This document shows, one piece after another, positions 8,329-16,886 of a stretch of 64,000 nt of DNA; position 1 is the first letter of the stretch, and every line of letters starts with the position of its first letter. Both the position numbers and the translations under genes were made by a program. The notes beneath the pieces were generated by a model. The model had not been told where the DNA came from, ran no database searches, and saw only the letters and a program-made list of their open reading frames with translations. Origin of the DNA: Bacillota bacterium (GTDB taxonomy: Bacteria > Bacillota > Clostridia > Lachnospirales > Lachnospiraceae). Where the stretch lies: NCBI GenBank assembly GCA_023437365.1, contig JAEZGK010000081.1:1-64000 (forward strand), written 5' to 3'.

Positions 8329-9526
8329 GAACATCGGCTTAAAAATTCTATCCATTATTCTTGCCGCCTTTTTATGGCTGGTGATCACCAATGTGGATGA
8401 CCCAATCACAAGAGTACCTTTTGATAATGTAAAGGTCAAGATATTGAATGAGGATGCCATCACATCTCAAGGCAAGGTTTATGAGATTTTAGAAGGAGCG
8501 GTGATAGACTTTACGGTTGCTGCCAGAAGATCCATAGCGGATGATTTGACTTCCTCCGATTTTGAAATAACTGCCAATTTTGCAAAGCTATCAGATGTGA
8601 ATGCAGTTACGATTGATATCAAATGCCCTCGTTACGGGGATGAAGTGACTGTAACGGATGGTTTGTACCAGGTTATGAAAATCAACCTTGAGGAAAAGGT
8701 AGATAAGAATTTTAAGGTCTCTGTTGTTACGAGGGGTACTCCGGCTGAGGGCTTTTGCGTTGGCGAGAAGTCAGCAAGTACGATTATTACGGTAACAGGT
8801 CCTAAGAGTAAGATAGAGCGGATCAACGAAATAGTAGCTGAAGTAAATGTAGCAGATGCCTCGGAGAATTTCCGCAGTGCCGAGAAGCTGAAGGCTGTGG
8901 ATAAGGATGGGAAAGAGATTGATGCCTCCAATTTAAGCTTCAGCGAGAACTATGCTACAATCAATATCAGTATATTCAAGACAAGACAGATTGATTTAAT
9001 TATTGTAACCACTGGTAGCCCTGCAAAAAGTTACGTCGTAACTGATGTGGATTATGAACCTAAGAAGATAGAGGTTGCAGGCAAGTACGATGTTTTGGAT
9101 AAAGTAAAAGCACTTACTATTGAAGAAGATGTCAGCGGAGCAAATGCTACTATTGAGAAGGAAATCAACCTCACTGAGCTGCTGGAAGAGGGTTTGATCC
9201 TGGTAGGGGAAGATCAGACTGTGGCTGTGAATATCGTAATTGAAAAAGCTGAAACAAAGGAGATCACGATATGGCCTGTGGACATTGAAATTCGGGGGTT
9301 GGGACTGACAAACAATGCCGCATTACTTTCATCCGGACCGATCATGCTTAGGGCAGAAGGACCGGCTAAGGAATTAAAGAACCTAAGCCGCAATACGCTA
9401 AAGCCATACATTAATTTAATGGATTACGCAGAAGGTACATATACCGTTCCGATTAAAGCAGATTTAGGAACCGATGTATCCTTTACCGGCAATCCAACCG
9501 TCAACGTATTCATTGCAGCTAAGTAA
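8309..9526 (+). CDS. cdaR: YbbR-domain protein CdaR, CdaA regulator
   Basis: 405 residues: one N-terminal membrane anchor (about 9-27, IGLKILSIILAAFLWLVITN) followed by about four YbbR-like beta-rich repeats outside the membrane. CdaR binds CdaA and modulates its activity in other Firmicutes. The start sits inside the end of cdaA (20-base overlap) after GGAGGGGAAG, so the two are translationally coupled. Length and architecture are normal for clostridial members. The transmembrane anchor and repeats are seen; the regulatory role comes from the family. Confidence 0.93.
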   Translation: MKEKLTKNIGLKILSIILAAFLWLVITNVDDPITRVPFDNVKVKILNEDAITSQGKVYEILEGAVIDFTVAARRSIADDLTSSDFEITANFAKLSDVNAVTIDIKCPRYGDEVTVTDGLYQVMKINLEEKVDKNFKVSVVTRGTPAEGFCVGEKSASTIITVTGPKSKIERINEIVAEVNVADASENFRSAEKLKAVDKDGKEIDASNLSFSENYATINISIFKTRQIDLIIVTTGSPAKSYVVTDVDYEPKKIEVAGKYDVLDKVKALTIEEDVSGANATIEKEINLTELLEEGLILVGEDQTVAVNIVIEKAETKEITIWPVDIEIRGLGLTNNAALLSSGPIMLRAEGPAKELKNLSRNTLKPYINLMDYAEGTYTVPIKADLGTDVSFTGNPTVNVFIAAK

Positions 9527-9555
9527 CAGCATTGACTTAAGATAGGAGGTATCTC

Positions 9556-9834
9556 ATGGTTAGTGAAAAAATAATCATCAATATCCCAGCCGGTCTTCAT
9601 CTGAGACCAATCAGCGTATTATGCAACAGAGCCATTGATTTTAAGTCAACCGTTACAATCAGAATGGGAGACAAATCCGTAAATGCCAAAAGTGTTTTAG
9701 GAGTACTGTCAGCCTGTGTTAAACATAAAGATGAGATAGAGCTGATTTGTGAAGGCCCGGATGAAGCGGAGGCCCTTACTGTCCTGTCCAATATGATCCT
9801 GGGCGGACTGGGGGATGAATTCATTAAGAAATGA
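9556..9834 (+). CDS. HPr-family phosphocarrier protein
   Basis: 92 residues. HPr passes phosphate from enzyme I to sugar PTS permeases. GLHLRP places the phosphorylated His at residue 15, and NAKSVLGV places a Ser at residue 46, the site used by HPr kinase in Gram-positive bacteria. The usual GLHARPA is changed to GLHLRPI, so this may be a specialised paralogue rather than the main PtsH. It follows cdaR by 29 bases after a strong TAGGAGGT site and is probably the last gene of the cda unit. Enzyme I and HPr kinase are not in the window. Confidence 0.88.
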   Translation: MVSEKIIINIPAGLHLRPISVLCNRAIDFKSTVTIRMGDKSVNAKSVLGVLSACVKHKDEIELICEGPDEAEALTVLSNMILGGLGDEFIKK

Positions 9835-10138
9835 AAAAGGGGTTGCATCTACAGAACCTTGATGCTATAATACAAGTCACTGTTATTTCAACACACAGCT
9901 ATTTACTAATAATTGAAAATATATTCTAAACACCATGTTGACAGCAGGTTATTACTACCAAGCAAGGGATGTAAGCGGCTATCGGGTGGTGTACTCCTAT
10001 ATAAAAGCTTTAATGAATTAAAGCGTTAATATGTTGCCCGTGCAATCAGTCAGACTGGTATAGTAAGACAATTAATATATACGGGTAGCAGTAATTTTAA
10101 TCAAGTTTATTATGGGTTAGGTGAAGATTTATACTATG
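9835..10138. other. Gene-free AT-rich stretch before the repeat arrays
   Basis: No gene is supported here. The only structure I see is a small hairpin, GCTTTAAT-GA-ATTAAAGC (10007-10024). The phrase GGGTGGTGTACTCC at 9984-9997 recalls a T-box sequence but lacks the ACCGCG core. Confidence 0.4.
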
Positions 10139-10322
10139 GATAAAGGGCTAACACGATAAAGATTAACAAGATAAGGATTAACAAGACAAAGGTTAACACG
10201 ATAAAGGGCTAACATGATATAGATTAATAAGAAAAAGGTTAACAAGATAACGGGCTAACATGATATAGATATCAGAAAAAAGGTTAACAAGACAAAAGGT
10301 TAACAAGAAAAAAGATTAACAA
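10139..10322. repeat. Array of about twelve degenerate 15-16 bp direct repeats
   Basis: Units such as GATAAAGATTAACAA, GATAAGGATTAACAA, GACAAAGGTTAACAC and GACAAAAGGTTAACAA follow each other head to tail with no spacers. Some units read GGGCTAACA instead of GGTTAACA. The array runs directly into the outer stem of the cloverleaf at 10323. It is not a CRISPR because there are no unique spacers. Confidence 0.9.
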
Positions 10323-10447
10323 GACAAAAGGTCCAGCTGCTAAAAGCAGCTGGATTACTTACACAAGGAAGTCTCTGGAAAGACGACTTTCCGAGAGCTT
10401 CCTTGTGTAAGTATATCATGTCACCGAAGGTGACATGACCTTTTGTC
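10323..10447. other. Cloverleaf of three hairpins closed by an outer stem
   Basis: An 11-bp perfect outer stem (GACAAAAGGTC 10323-10333 with GACCTTTTGTC 10437-10447) encloses three hairpins. The first is CCAGCTGCT-AAA-AGCAGCTGG (10333-10353). The second is a stem of about 26 bp, with TACTTACACAAGGAAG at 10356-10371 pairing with 10398-10413 and continuing through TCTC/GAGA and GGAAAG/CTTTCC around an ACGA loop. The third is TCATGTCACC-GAA-GGTGACATGA (10416-10438). The outer stem shares one or two bases with the first and third hairpins. All stems could form in DNA or in RNA of either strand. I know no family with this layout. Confidence 0.85.
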
Positions 10448-10463
10448 CTTAATAAACTATAAT

Positions 10464-10598
10464 TATAATCATAGCTTTGTCTTAATCATAGCTTTGTCTT
10501 AATCATAGTTTTGTCTTAATCATAGTTTTGTCTTGATCATAGTTTTACCTTAATCAAAGTTTCGCCTTAAACATAGCTTGATTTAATCATAGTTCGCA
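10464..10598. repeat. Array of about eight 17-bp direct repeats
   Basis: Units such as CTTAATCATAGCTTTGT and CTTAATCATAGTTTTGT repeat with an exact 17-base period from 10481, then decay toward 10598. The reverse complement of a unit resembles the units of the left array (both contain ATTAA and GACAAA-type blocks). The two arrays therefore form a loose inverted pair around the cloverleaf. Confidence 0.9.
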
Positions 10599-10672
10599 TT
10601 AATTAGTTCATTTTTAAGCGTAGTATGCTTATATCGTTGTAGTATTAATATCATCGTAATTTAAAATCATAC

Positions 10673-10678
10673 TATAAT
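10673..10678 (+). promoter_or_regulatory. -10 element of the leuA promoter
   Basis: TATAAT with no convincing -35. Transcription from here would start near 10685, just upstream of a tiny leucine-rich reading frame. Confidence 0.4.
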
Positions 10679-10716
10679 AATCATAGTATTACATAATCTT
10701 ACATAGAAAGGATCTG

Positions 10717-10737
10717 ATGTTGTTGGGACTCGCGTAG
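10717..10737 (+). CDS. Putative leucine leader peptide (MLLGLA) for leuA attenuation
   Basis: A six-codon frame Met-Leu-Leu-Gly-Leu-Ala-stop follows GAAAGGATCTG, a good ribosome binding site at normal distance. Three of six codons are leucine and it lies 111 bases before the leucine biosynthesis gene leuA. Leader peptides rich in the regulated amino acid are the hallmark of attenuation. Its shortness means chance cannot be excluded. Confidence 0.45.
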   Translation: MLLGLA

Positions 10738-10743
10738 ATAATA

Positions 10744-10821
10744 CCAAGTTATTTATTATCAAGCTTTACAGCGTGATTTATCGACTCCGCAGTTAGTATG
10801 ATTGACTTGGACGCATTTTTT
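10744..10821 (+). promoter_or_regulatory. Possible attenuator of leuA
   Basis: CCAAGTTA (10744-10751) can pair with TGACTTGG (10803-10810, one wobble), followed five bases later by six T residues (10816-10821). This stem lies directly after the leader peptide and before the leuA binding site. The loop is large and the stem modest, so the fold needs testing. No T-box sequence is present. Confidence 0.35.
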
Positions 10822-10847
10822 AATCATATTAATGGGAGGATTTTATT

Positions 10848-12515
10848 ATGTTGAATTTTAAAAGATATCAGAGAAACCCCGTAATTGAGTTAACCGAAAG
10901 ACAATGGCCGGGAAAGCAGATTGAAAAAGCACCGATTTGGTGCAGTGTTGACTTAAGAGACGGAAACCAGGCGTTAATCGAGCCGATGGTTGTAGAAGAG
11001 AAGATTGAATTTTTTCAGCTTTTAGTGAAGCTGGGCTTTAAAGAGATTGAAGTGGGCTTTCCTTCCGCTTCCCAGATTGAATTTGATTTCCTGCGTCAGC
11101 TGGTAGATCGTAAATTGATTCCCGATGATGTGACTGTACAGGTTCTGGTACAGTGCAGGGAGCATTTGCTGAAAAGAACCTTTGAATCGCTGGTAGGTGT
11201 AAAACGTGCGATTGTCCATATTTATAATTCTACTTCGACCCTGCAGAGAGATGTAGTTTTTCATATGTCCAGGGAGGAAATCAAGCAAATCGCGGTTGAG
11301 GGAACAAAGCTGGTGAAGGAGTACGCAAAGGACTTCCCGGGAGAGATTATTCTGGAATACTCGCCGGAAAGCTTCAGTGGTACCGAGGTGGACTTCGCAC
11401 TGGAGGTATGTACTGCGGTTCAGGAAATCTGGCAGCCTACACCGGAAAACAAGCTGATCTTTAACCTTCCTGCCACCGTGGAGATGAATACACCGAATGT
11501 GTATGCTGACCAGATTGAATGGATGAGCAGACATTTCAAGGATCGTGACTCGATCATCCTAAGTGTTCATCCCCATAATGACCGCGGAACGGGAGTTGCC
11601 ATTGCCGAGCTTGCAATACTGGCAGGTGCGGACAGAGTAGAGGGAACGTTATTCGGAAACGGCGAAAGAACGGGTAATGTTGATATCTTAACCTTGGCAT
11701 ATAATATGTTTTCCCAGGGAATTGACCCTGAGCTGGCAATTGATAATATTAACGAGATTATTGAAGCCTATGAGCGTCTTTGCAAGATGAGAGTCCATGA
11801 AAGACATCCATATGCGGGCAAGCTGGTATTTACCGCTTTCTCCGGTTCTCATCAGGATGCCATCAATAAGGGTATTAAAGCAATGAAGGAACGTAACAGT
11901 GCCTTCTGGGCAGTTCCTTATCTGCCGATTGACCCTTCTGATATCGGAAGACAATACGAGCCGATTGTTCGAATTAACAGCCAATCCGGCAAGGGCGGTG
12001 TCGCTTTTATCATGGAGACCTATTTCGGCTTCAAGCTGCCTAAGGGTATGCATAAGGAATTTGCCGATGTCATCCAGAAGTTATCCGAGGTACAGGGTGA
12101 GGTAGCTCCGGACCAGATCATGACTGAATTTAAGTCGTGCTATCTGGAGAAAAAGGAACCCCTGCACTTTAGAAAATGTAAGATCGAGGATATGACGGAT
12201 AAGGACGAATCCTGTACCAGTGTACAGATTCTTTACACAAAGCATGGTTTGGAAAAAACCTTTGATGCAACCGGCAATGGTCCTATTGATGCAGTGCAAA
12301 ACGGTCTGATGAAGGAGCTGGGTGTTGATATCAAGGTTCTTGACTATTCGGAGCACGCTTTGGGCGGCGGTGCTAATGCACAGGCTGCAGCATATATTCA
12401 GATGTTGGATGTGCGGACCGGAAGAACCACCTTCGGCGTAGGAGTAAGCTCGAATATCACAAGAGCCTCCATTCGGGCAATCTTCAGTGCGTTAAACCGT
12501 CTTGGTTTAGAATAA
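10848..12515 (+). CDS. leuA: 2-isopropylmalate synthase
   Basis: 555 residues. It condenses acetyl-CoA with 2-oxoisovalerate, the first committed step of leucine synthesis. WCSVDLRDGNQAL near residue 31 is the metal- and substrate-binding signature of the longer LeuA class (about 550-600 residues, as in actinobacteria). HPHNDRGTG near residue 242 carries further metal ligands, and the C-terminal allosteric domain with GLGGGANAQA-type turn is present as HALGGGANAQAA. GGGAGG precedes the ATG. It is monocistronic here: a strong terminator follows, and leuBCD are not in the window. Regulation is probably by the leader described upstream. Confidence 0.95.
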   Translation: MLNFKRYQRNPVIELTERQWPGKQIEKAPIWCSVDLRDGNQALIEPMVVEEKIEFFQLLVKLGFKEIEVGFPSASQIEFDFLRQLVDRKLIPDDVTVQVLVQCREHLLKRTFESLVGVKRAIVHIYNSTSTLQRDVVFHMSREEIKQIAVEGTKLVKEYAKDFPGEIILEYSPESFSGTEVDFALEVCTAVQEIWQPTPENKLIFNLPATVEMNTPNVYADQIEWMSRHFKDRDSIILSVHPHNDRGTGVAIAELAILAGADRVEGTLFGNGERTGNVDILTLAYNMFSQGIDPELAIDNINEIIEAYERLCKMRVHERHPYAGKLVFTAFSGSHQDAINKGIKAMKERNSAFWAVPYLPIDPSDIGRQYEPIVRINSQSGKGGVAFIMETYFGFKLPKGMHKEFADVIQKLSEVQGEVAPDQIMTEFKSCYLEKKEPLHFRKCKIEDMTDKDESCTSVQILYTKHGLEKTFDATGNGPIDAVQNGLMKELGVDIKVLDYSEHALGGGANAQAAAYIQMLDVRTGRTTFGVGVSSNITRASIRAIFSALNRLGLE

Positions 12516-12541
12516 ATTGAAGTTACAGTCGAATTAAATAC

Positions 12542-12609
12542 ATGAGTGTTACAGTTCAGTACTCGAAGCCGGATCGGCAAAGAGGGTTGATCGGTAACAC
12601 TCATTTTTT
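12542..12609 (+). terminator. Terminator of leuA
   Basis: ATGAGTGTTAC (12542-12552) pairs perfectly with GTAACACTCAT (12594-12604) and a T-run follows. CCGGATC/GATCGG extend the inner stem. Confidence 0.85.
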
Positions 12610-12786
12610 GCATAATTAAACCGCTCAGGCGCGAAAGCATCCTCGGGCTGACGTTTATTCTTACTGTGATAGGGAGACAGTACACTGTCATGATTTTGCT
12701 TGATGTGATATTTGACACGTTTGAAATAGAAGGGGATGGTAATACTTTAGAAAATATCATATGATGGTCCGGTGGAGGGGGGTTCC

Positions 12787-12815
12787 TTGACTTACCTTCC
12801 TTAAAATGCTATAAT
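12787..12815 (+). promoter_or_regulatory. Promoter of the teichoic-type wall polymer operon
   Basis: TTGACT (12787-12792), 17-base spacer, TATAAT (12810-12815). It lies about 60 bases before the first gene of the operon. Confidence 0.75.
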
Positions 12816-12873
12816 TCCTATACTGTGGGTACATGTATGATAGGACGGTTCCATCATATATGGAGGACACATT

Positions 12874-15189
12874 ATGAAGATTAGTATTATTGTTCCGTTT
12901 CACAGAGGAGAAGCTTACCTAAGGGATTGTTTGGACAGTCTGAAGGAACAGACCGGGTTTGATACGGCCGAATTGAAGCTGGAGATACTGCTGATATGCG
13001 ATCATGCGCAGGAAAAGGAATACAAGCTTTTGGTGAAAGCTGCCGACAATTTATCAATCCATATCTATAAACTGCAGGATAAGACCGGGGTGGCTGCCGC
13101 AAGAAACCTAGGGCTGAATCAGGCTACCGGAGATTATGTATATTTCCTTGACAGTGATGATTATCTCTATGCCAATACGATTGCTATTCTGTCTGGGGCG
13201 GCTTTGCAGCAGGAAGCTGATATCATCTACGGTAAGAAGATGGCTACCTGGTATGGACGTAGCGTTTATTTAACTCAGGATCAGGATGAAGAGACAGAAG
13301 AAGCGGAAGACAATGAATCAGGCAGCTCTGAGGAGCTGTTGAATTCGGAAGATAGCTCAGAGAATGGCAAGGAACAGGAGAATGAAGCAGAAGCCTCGGA
13401 GACAGATCCATACTTATCGAAAGATATAGTTCTGGAAAAAAACCGGAAACAGGCATATCGTATTCTGGTAGCTAAGAAGAAGGGAATACGCAATATTTCG
13501 GTACTTAATATTCTCTTCAAGAGAAGCTTTATCGAAGCCCATCACATTACTTTTCCTGAGGATTTAATTTATTTTTCTGATGTACCGTTTCTTTTAGAAG
13601 CATTGTCCAAAACGGAGCATTTCCTGTATAGTCCGGAGGCCGGATATATCAAGCGAAAGCATAACGATCCGATTAATTTCCCTTCTCTTTCACAGAGGAA
13701 GGATCCGGAACGTTTCTATGAGTTTGTGGAAACCTATTATGAAACTGTAAGAAGAATTCCTGAGGATTCTGAACTCAGACAGCTTTTTGACAAAAAATAT
13801 ATTACTTATTATGCGAATGTCTATGCCCCGAAGCTGAAGAGAAGTAGAAATAATGTTTGGCGTGAAGACAATTTTGATTACATGAAGAATATCTTGAGTC
13901 ATGCACATACCGAAGTTCTCAGGGAGTTAAAGGGATATAAGAAACGTATCGTCCAGGCGTTGCTGAATGGTAACCTTAAGACATCCATACGCATTGTAAC
14001 AATCCATTTGGCTTATCTAAAGCTGAAGAAGATGATCAAAAATAAAAGGGTGCTTATGATGTACCTCTATTATCATTATTTTACGAAATGGACAGTAAAA
14101 GATAATTGGATTTTGTTTGAAAGCTTTTTTGGCAAAAACTATTCCGATTCTCCGAAGTATATCTATGAGTATTTATCGCAAAATTCTCCCGGTAAATATC
14201 GGATGATTTGGGTTATAAATAAAAGGAATACGCAAATTCCGTATCGACATAAAGAGATTAGAAGATTTTCCCTATGGTACTATTATTATTTGGGCCGCTG
14301 CGGTTATATGGTGTTCAATAGCAGACAGCCGGAATGGGTTGTAAAACGTAAGAATAATGTGTTTTTACAGAGCTGGCACGGGACACCGCTGAAAAAGCTG
14401 GTATTCGACCTTGACGAAATTGTATCAGCTTCTCCGAAGTATAAGCTGCAATTTTATAAACAGTCCAGGGCATGGGATTATCTGATCTCGCCCAATGCCT
14501 TCAGCAGTGAGACCTTCCGCCGATGCTTCATGTATGATAATATCCTGCTGGAGACAGGCTATCCGAGAAATGATATTCTTCATGCACCAAATAAGGAGAG
14601 GATAGCGGAAGGAATTCGCACAAGACTGGGGATTGCTTTAAATAAGAAGACAATCCTGTATGCACCTACCTGGCGGGATGATGTATATTATGGAAAAGGT
14701 CAGTACAAATTCGAGCTGCGTCTGGACTTAGAGCGGATGAAGGAACAGCTGGGTGAAGAATATGCGGTCCTGCTCAGAACACATTACTTTATCGCTGATT
14801 CCATAGATGTCAGTACCTTGAAGGGTTTCGCATATAATGTGTCTCAATATGATGATATTTCAGAGCTTTATCTGATTTCGGACATCTTGATTACGGACTA
14901 TTCCTCTGTGTTTTTCGATTATGCGAATCTAAGGCGTCCGATGCTGTTCTATACCTATGATTTGGATAAATATAGGGATATCCTTCGAGGCTTTTACTTT
15001 GATATTGAAAATGAGGTTCCCGGACCTTTATTATATACGACCGATGAGGTGATTGAAGCGATACGGGGTATTGAAACCGTGAATTGTGAATATCGCCAAA
15101 GATACGACGAATTCTATCATAGATTTTGTGATTGGGAAGATGGACATGCAGCTGAAAAAGTGGTAAAATCAGTGTTTGTAGGTGATTAA
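12874..15189 (+). CDS. GT2 glycosyltransferase / CDP-glycerol glycerophosphotransferase fusion
   Basis: 771 residues with two enzyme domains. Residues 1 to about 240 are a GT-A glycosyltransferase 2 domain (ISIIVPFHRGE, then FLDSDDY with the metal-binding DxD near 93-96). Residues about 410-765 are a TagB/TagF-type domain that adds glycerol-phosphate from CDP-glycerol (SWHGTPLKKL, TDYSSVFFDYA, DILRGFYFD). An acidic low-complexity stretch (136-178, rich in Glu, Ser, Asp) interrupts the GT2 domain where most relatives have a short loop. It is the first gene of a run with exporter and TagD genes and should build a wall or lipid-linked polymer at the inner membrane face. Confidence 0.9.
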   Translation: MKISIIVPFHRGEAYLRDCLDSLKEQTGFDTAELKLEILLICDHAQEKEYKLLVKAADNLSIHIYKLQDKTGVAAARNLGLNQATGDYVYFLDSDDYLYANTIAILSGAALQQEADIIYGKKMATWYGRSVYLTQDQDEETEEAEDNESGSSEELLNSEDSSENGKEQENEAEASETDPYLSKDIVLEKNRKQAYRILVAKKKGIRNISVLNILFKRSFIEAHHITFPEDLIYFSDVPFLLEALSKTEHFLYSPEAGYIKRKHNDPINFPSLSQRKDPERFYEFVETYYETVRRIPEDSELRQLFDKKYITYYANVYAPKLKRSRNNVWREDNFDYMKNILSHAHTEVLRELKGYKKRIVQALLNGNLKTSIRIVTIHLAYLKLKKMIKNKRVLMMYLYYHYFTKWTVKDNWILFESFFGKNYSDSPKYIYEYLSQNSPGKYRMIWVINKRNTQIPYRHKEIRRFSLWYYYYLGRCGYMVFNSRQPEWVVKRKNNVFLQSWHGTPLKKLVFDLDEIVSASPKYKLQFYKQSRAWDYLISPNAFSSETFRRCFMYDNILLETGYPRNDILHAPNKERIAEGIRTRLGIALNKKTILYAPTWRDDVYYGKGQYKFELRLDLERMKEQLGEEYAVLLRTHYFIADSIDVSTLKGFAYNVSQYDDISELYLISDILITDYSSVFFDYANLRRPMLFYTYDLDKYRDILRGFYFDIENEVPGPLLYTTDEVIEAIRGIETVNCEYRQRYDEFYHRFCDWEDGHAAEKVVKSVFVGD

Positions 15190-15222
15190 GCTTGGCCATA
15201 AGCTGGCATGATGGAGGTAAGT

Positions 15223-15999
15223 TTGAAGAGCGCATGGAAGAATTTTAATAAATATCGTTTTTTATTGGGGGAACTGGTAAAGAAAGATATCAAGCTGAAG
15301 TATCGCAGATCTTATCTGGGTATTTTCTGGACCCTGCTGGAGCCGCTTTTGACAACGGCTGTTCTTACAGTTGTTTTCTCCAATTTGCTGGGCAGGGGTG
15401 GAAGAACCTTTCCGGTATATATTCTGACAGGCAGGCTGTTATATACCTTTTTCTCGAACGCAACTAAAGCGGCGATGAAATCGATCCGAAGTAATAGTGC
15501 TATGATTAAGAAGGTTTATGTACCAAAGTACATTTATCCTTTCGCTTCGATTCTATCCAATTATGTGATTTTTTTAATATCCCTAATGATATTGTTCCTG
15601 GCGGCTATCCTGTTCAGGGTAATGCCGACCTTATATTTGCTGCAGATTATTGTACCACTCCTGATGATATTAATTCTCTCTCTGGGGGTAGGTATGATTT
15701 TGGCAACTCTGGCTGTGTTTTTCAGAGATCTGGAATATCTCTGGAGCGTGGCACTAATGCTGATTATGTATACCTGCGGTATTTTCTACCATGTGGAGGA
15801 TTTAAAGCTTGGTGACCATGCCTGGATCTTTCATTTGAATCCGCTTTATCTGATTATTGTTAATTTCAGAGACGCAGTATTCGGTAATCCCTTGAACCAG
15901 GAAGCTTTGATTTTATCTGCAGTCTATAGCCTGGGCTCTTTGCTCCTCGGTTTCCTGCTGTTTTACAAAAAGCAAGATGAGTTTATCTTAAATATATAA
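15223..15999 (+). CDS. Polymer ABC exporter permease (TagG/ABC-2 type)
   Basis: 258 residues with six predicted membrane spans after an amphipathic start. KKDIKLKYRRSYLGIFWTLL is the signature of ABC-2 exporters of teichoic acids and O-antigens. I place the start at a TTG (15223) because GGAGGT (15213-15218) stands just before it at the right distance; ATG codons at 15208 and 15211 have no binding site and lie before or across it. The partner ATPase follows 37 bases later. Together they would flip the undecaprenyl-linked polymer across the membrane. Confidence 0.9.
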   Translation: MKSAWKNFNKYRFLLGELVKKDIKLKYRRSYLGIFWTLLEPLLTTAVLTVVFSNLLGRGGRTFPVYILTGRLLYTFFSNATKAAMKSIRSNSAMIKKVYVPKYIYPFASILSNYVIFLISLMILFLAAILFRVMPTLYLLQIIVPLLMILILSLGVGMILATLAVFFRDLEYLWSVALMLIMYTCGIFYHVEDLKLGDHAWIFHLNPLYLIIVNFRDAVFGNPLNQEALILSAVYSLGSLLLGFLLFYKKQDEFILNI

Positions 16000-16036
16000 T
16001 TGGTAGGGCGTTAAGCTTGGTGGAACGGAGGATTTT

Positions 16037-16789
16037 GTGAAGGAAAAAGTTTTAACGGTTGAACATGTCAGTATGAAATTCAACCTTATGGAAAAGAAGG
16101 TTGACAATCTAAAAGAATATTTTATCAAGCTGGTAAAGAATGAACTCAGGTATCAAGAATTCTGGGCATTGCAGGATATCAGTTTTTCCGTAAATAAGGG
16201 GGATCGCTTGGGTATCCTTGGTCTCAACGGTGCCGGAAAGAGTACTCTGCTAAAGATTATTGCCGGAGTACTGAAGGCAACAGAGGGCACAGTAAACATT
16301 AAGGGCAAGATCGTGCCTCTGCTGGAGCTGGGCGCCGGCTTCGATCCGCAATATACCGGAGCAGAGAATATATATCTTTACGGAGCTGTTCTTGGATACT
16401 CGAAGGACTTTATTAAGGAAAAATACGATGAAATCGTTGCCTTTTCGGAGTTAGGGGATTTCATCAATGTGCCGGTTAAGAATTATTCCTCTGGAATGAA
16501 GGCCAGACTTGGATTTTCTATAGCAACCATAGTGGAGCCAGAGATCCTGATTCTGGATGAAGTATTGTCCGTAGGAGATGCGAAGTTCAAGAAGAAGAGC
16601 GAGAAGAAGATTAAAGCCATGTTTGATAAAGGTGTTACGGTGCTTTTTGTATCTCACTCTTTAGAACAGGTGAACCGCCTGTGTAACTGCGCAATCTTAC
16701 TGGAAAAGGGTAAGCTGATTGCCAAGGGAAAGGTCAGTGACGTCAGTGCAATCTATGAAGCGAAGATTAATGAAGTTGAGAATAATTAA
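16037..16789 (+). CDS. Polymer ABC exporter ATPase (TagH type)
   Basis: 250 residues beginning at GTG after GGAGGATTTT. Walker A is GLNGAGKST (62-70), the signature is NYSSGMKARLGF, and Walker B is ILILDEVLSVGD. The extra N-terminal segment before the ABC domain is typical of TagH/Wzt-type exporters. There is no long C-terminal carbohydrate-binding or extracellular domain, so substrate selection by a C-terminal lectin-like domain as in Wzt is unlikely. It works with the permease encoded just before it. Confidence 0.93.
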   Translation: MKEKVLTVEHVSMKFNLMEKKVDNLKEYFIKLVKNELRYQEFWALQDISFSVNKGDRLGILGLNGAGKSTLLKIIAGVLKATEGTVNIKGKIVPLLELGAGFDPQYTGAENIYLYGAVLGYSKDFIKEKYDEIVAFSELGDFINVPVKNYSSGMKARLGFSIATIVEPEILILDEVLSVGDAKFKKKSEKKIKAMFDKGVTVLFVSHSLEQVNRLCNCAILLEKGKLIAKGKVSDVSAIYEAKINEVENN

Positions 16790-16886
16790 GTAATGAGGTA
16801 TTGCAAGCTTGCGTGAAAAATATTGTCATCATCGAAAGGAGGAAACGTTCCTTGGGAGCTTAGCTTTTCGGAACGCGAATTAAGAA

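Noticed and set aside
9984..9997. T-box sequence (GGGTGGTGTACTCC)
   Set aside because: Lacks the ACCGCG part and any stem I or antiterminator, and lies 850 bases before leuA.
10323..10447. Integron attC site or retron msr/msd
   Set aside because: No integron integrase or reverse transcriptase gene lies in the window and the junction layout does not fit either.
10139..10598. CRISPR array
   Set aside because: The repeats are 15-17 bases, contiguous, degenerate and without unique spacers; there are no cas genes.
13244..13456. Minus-strand frames in the acidic insert of the GT2-TagF gene
   Set aside because: They are low-complexity shadows of the GAA/GAG/AGC-rich coding strand.
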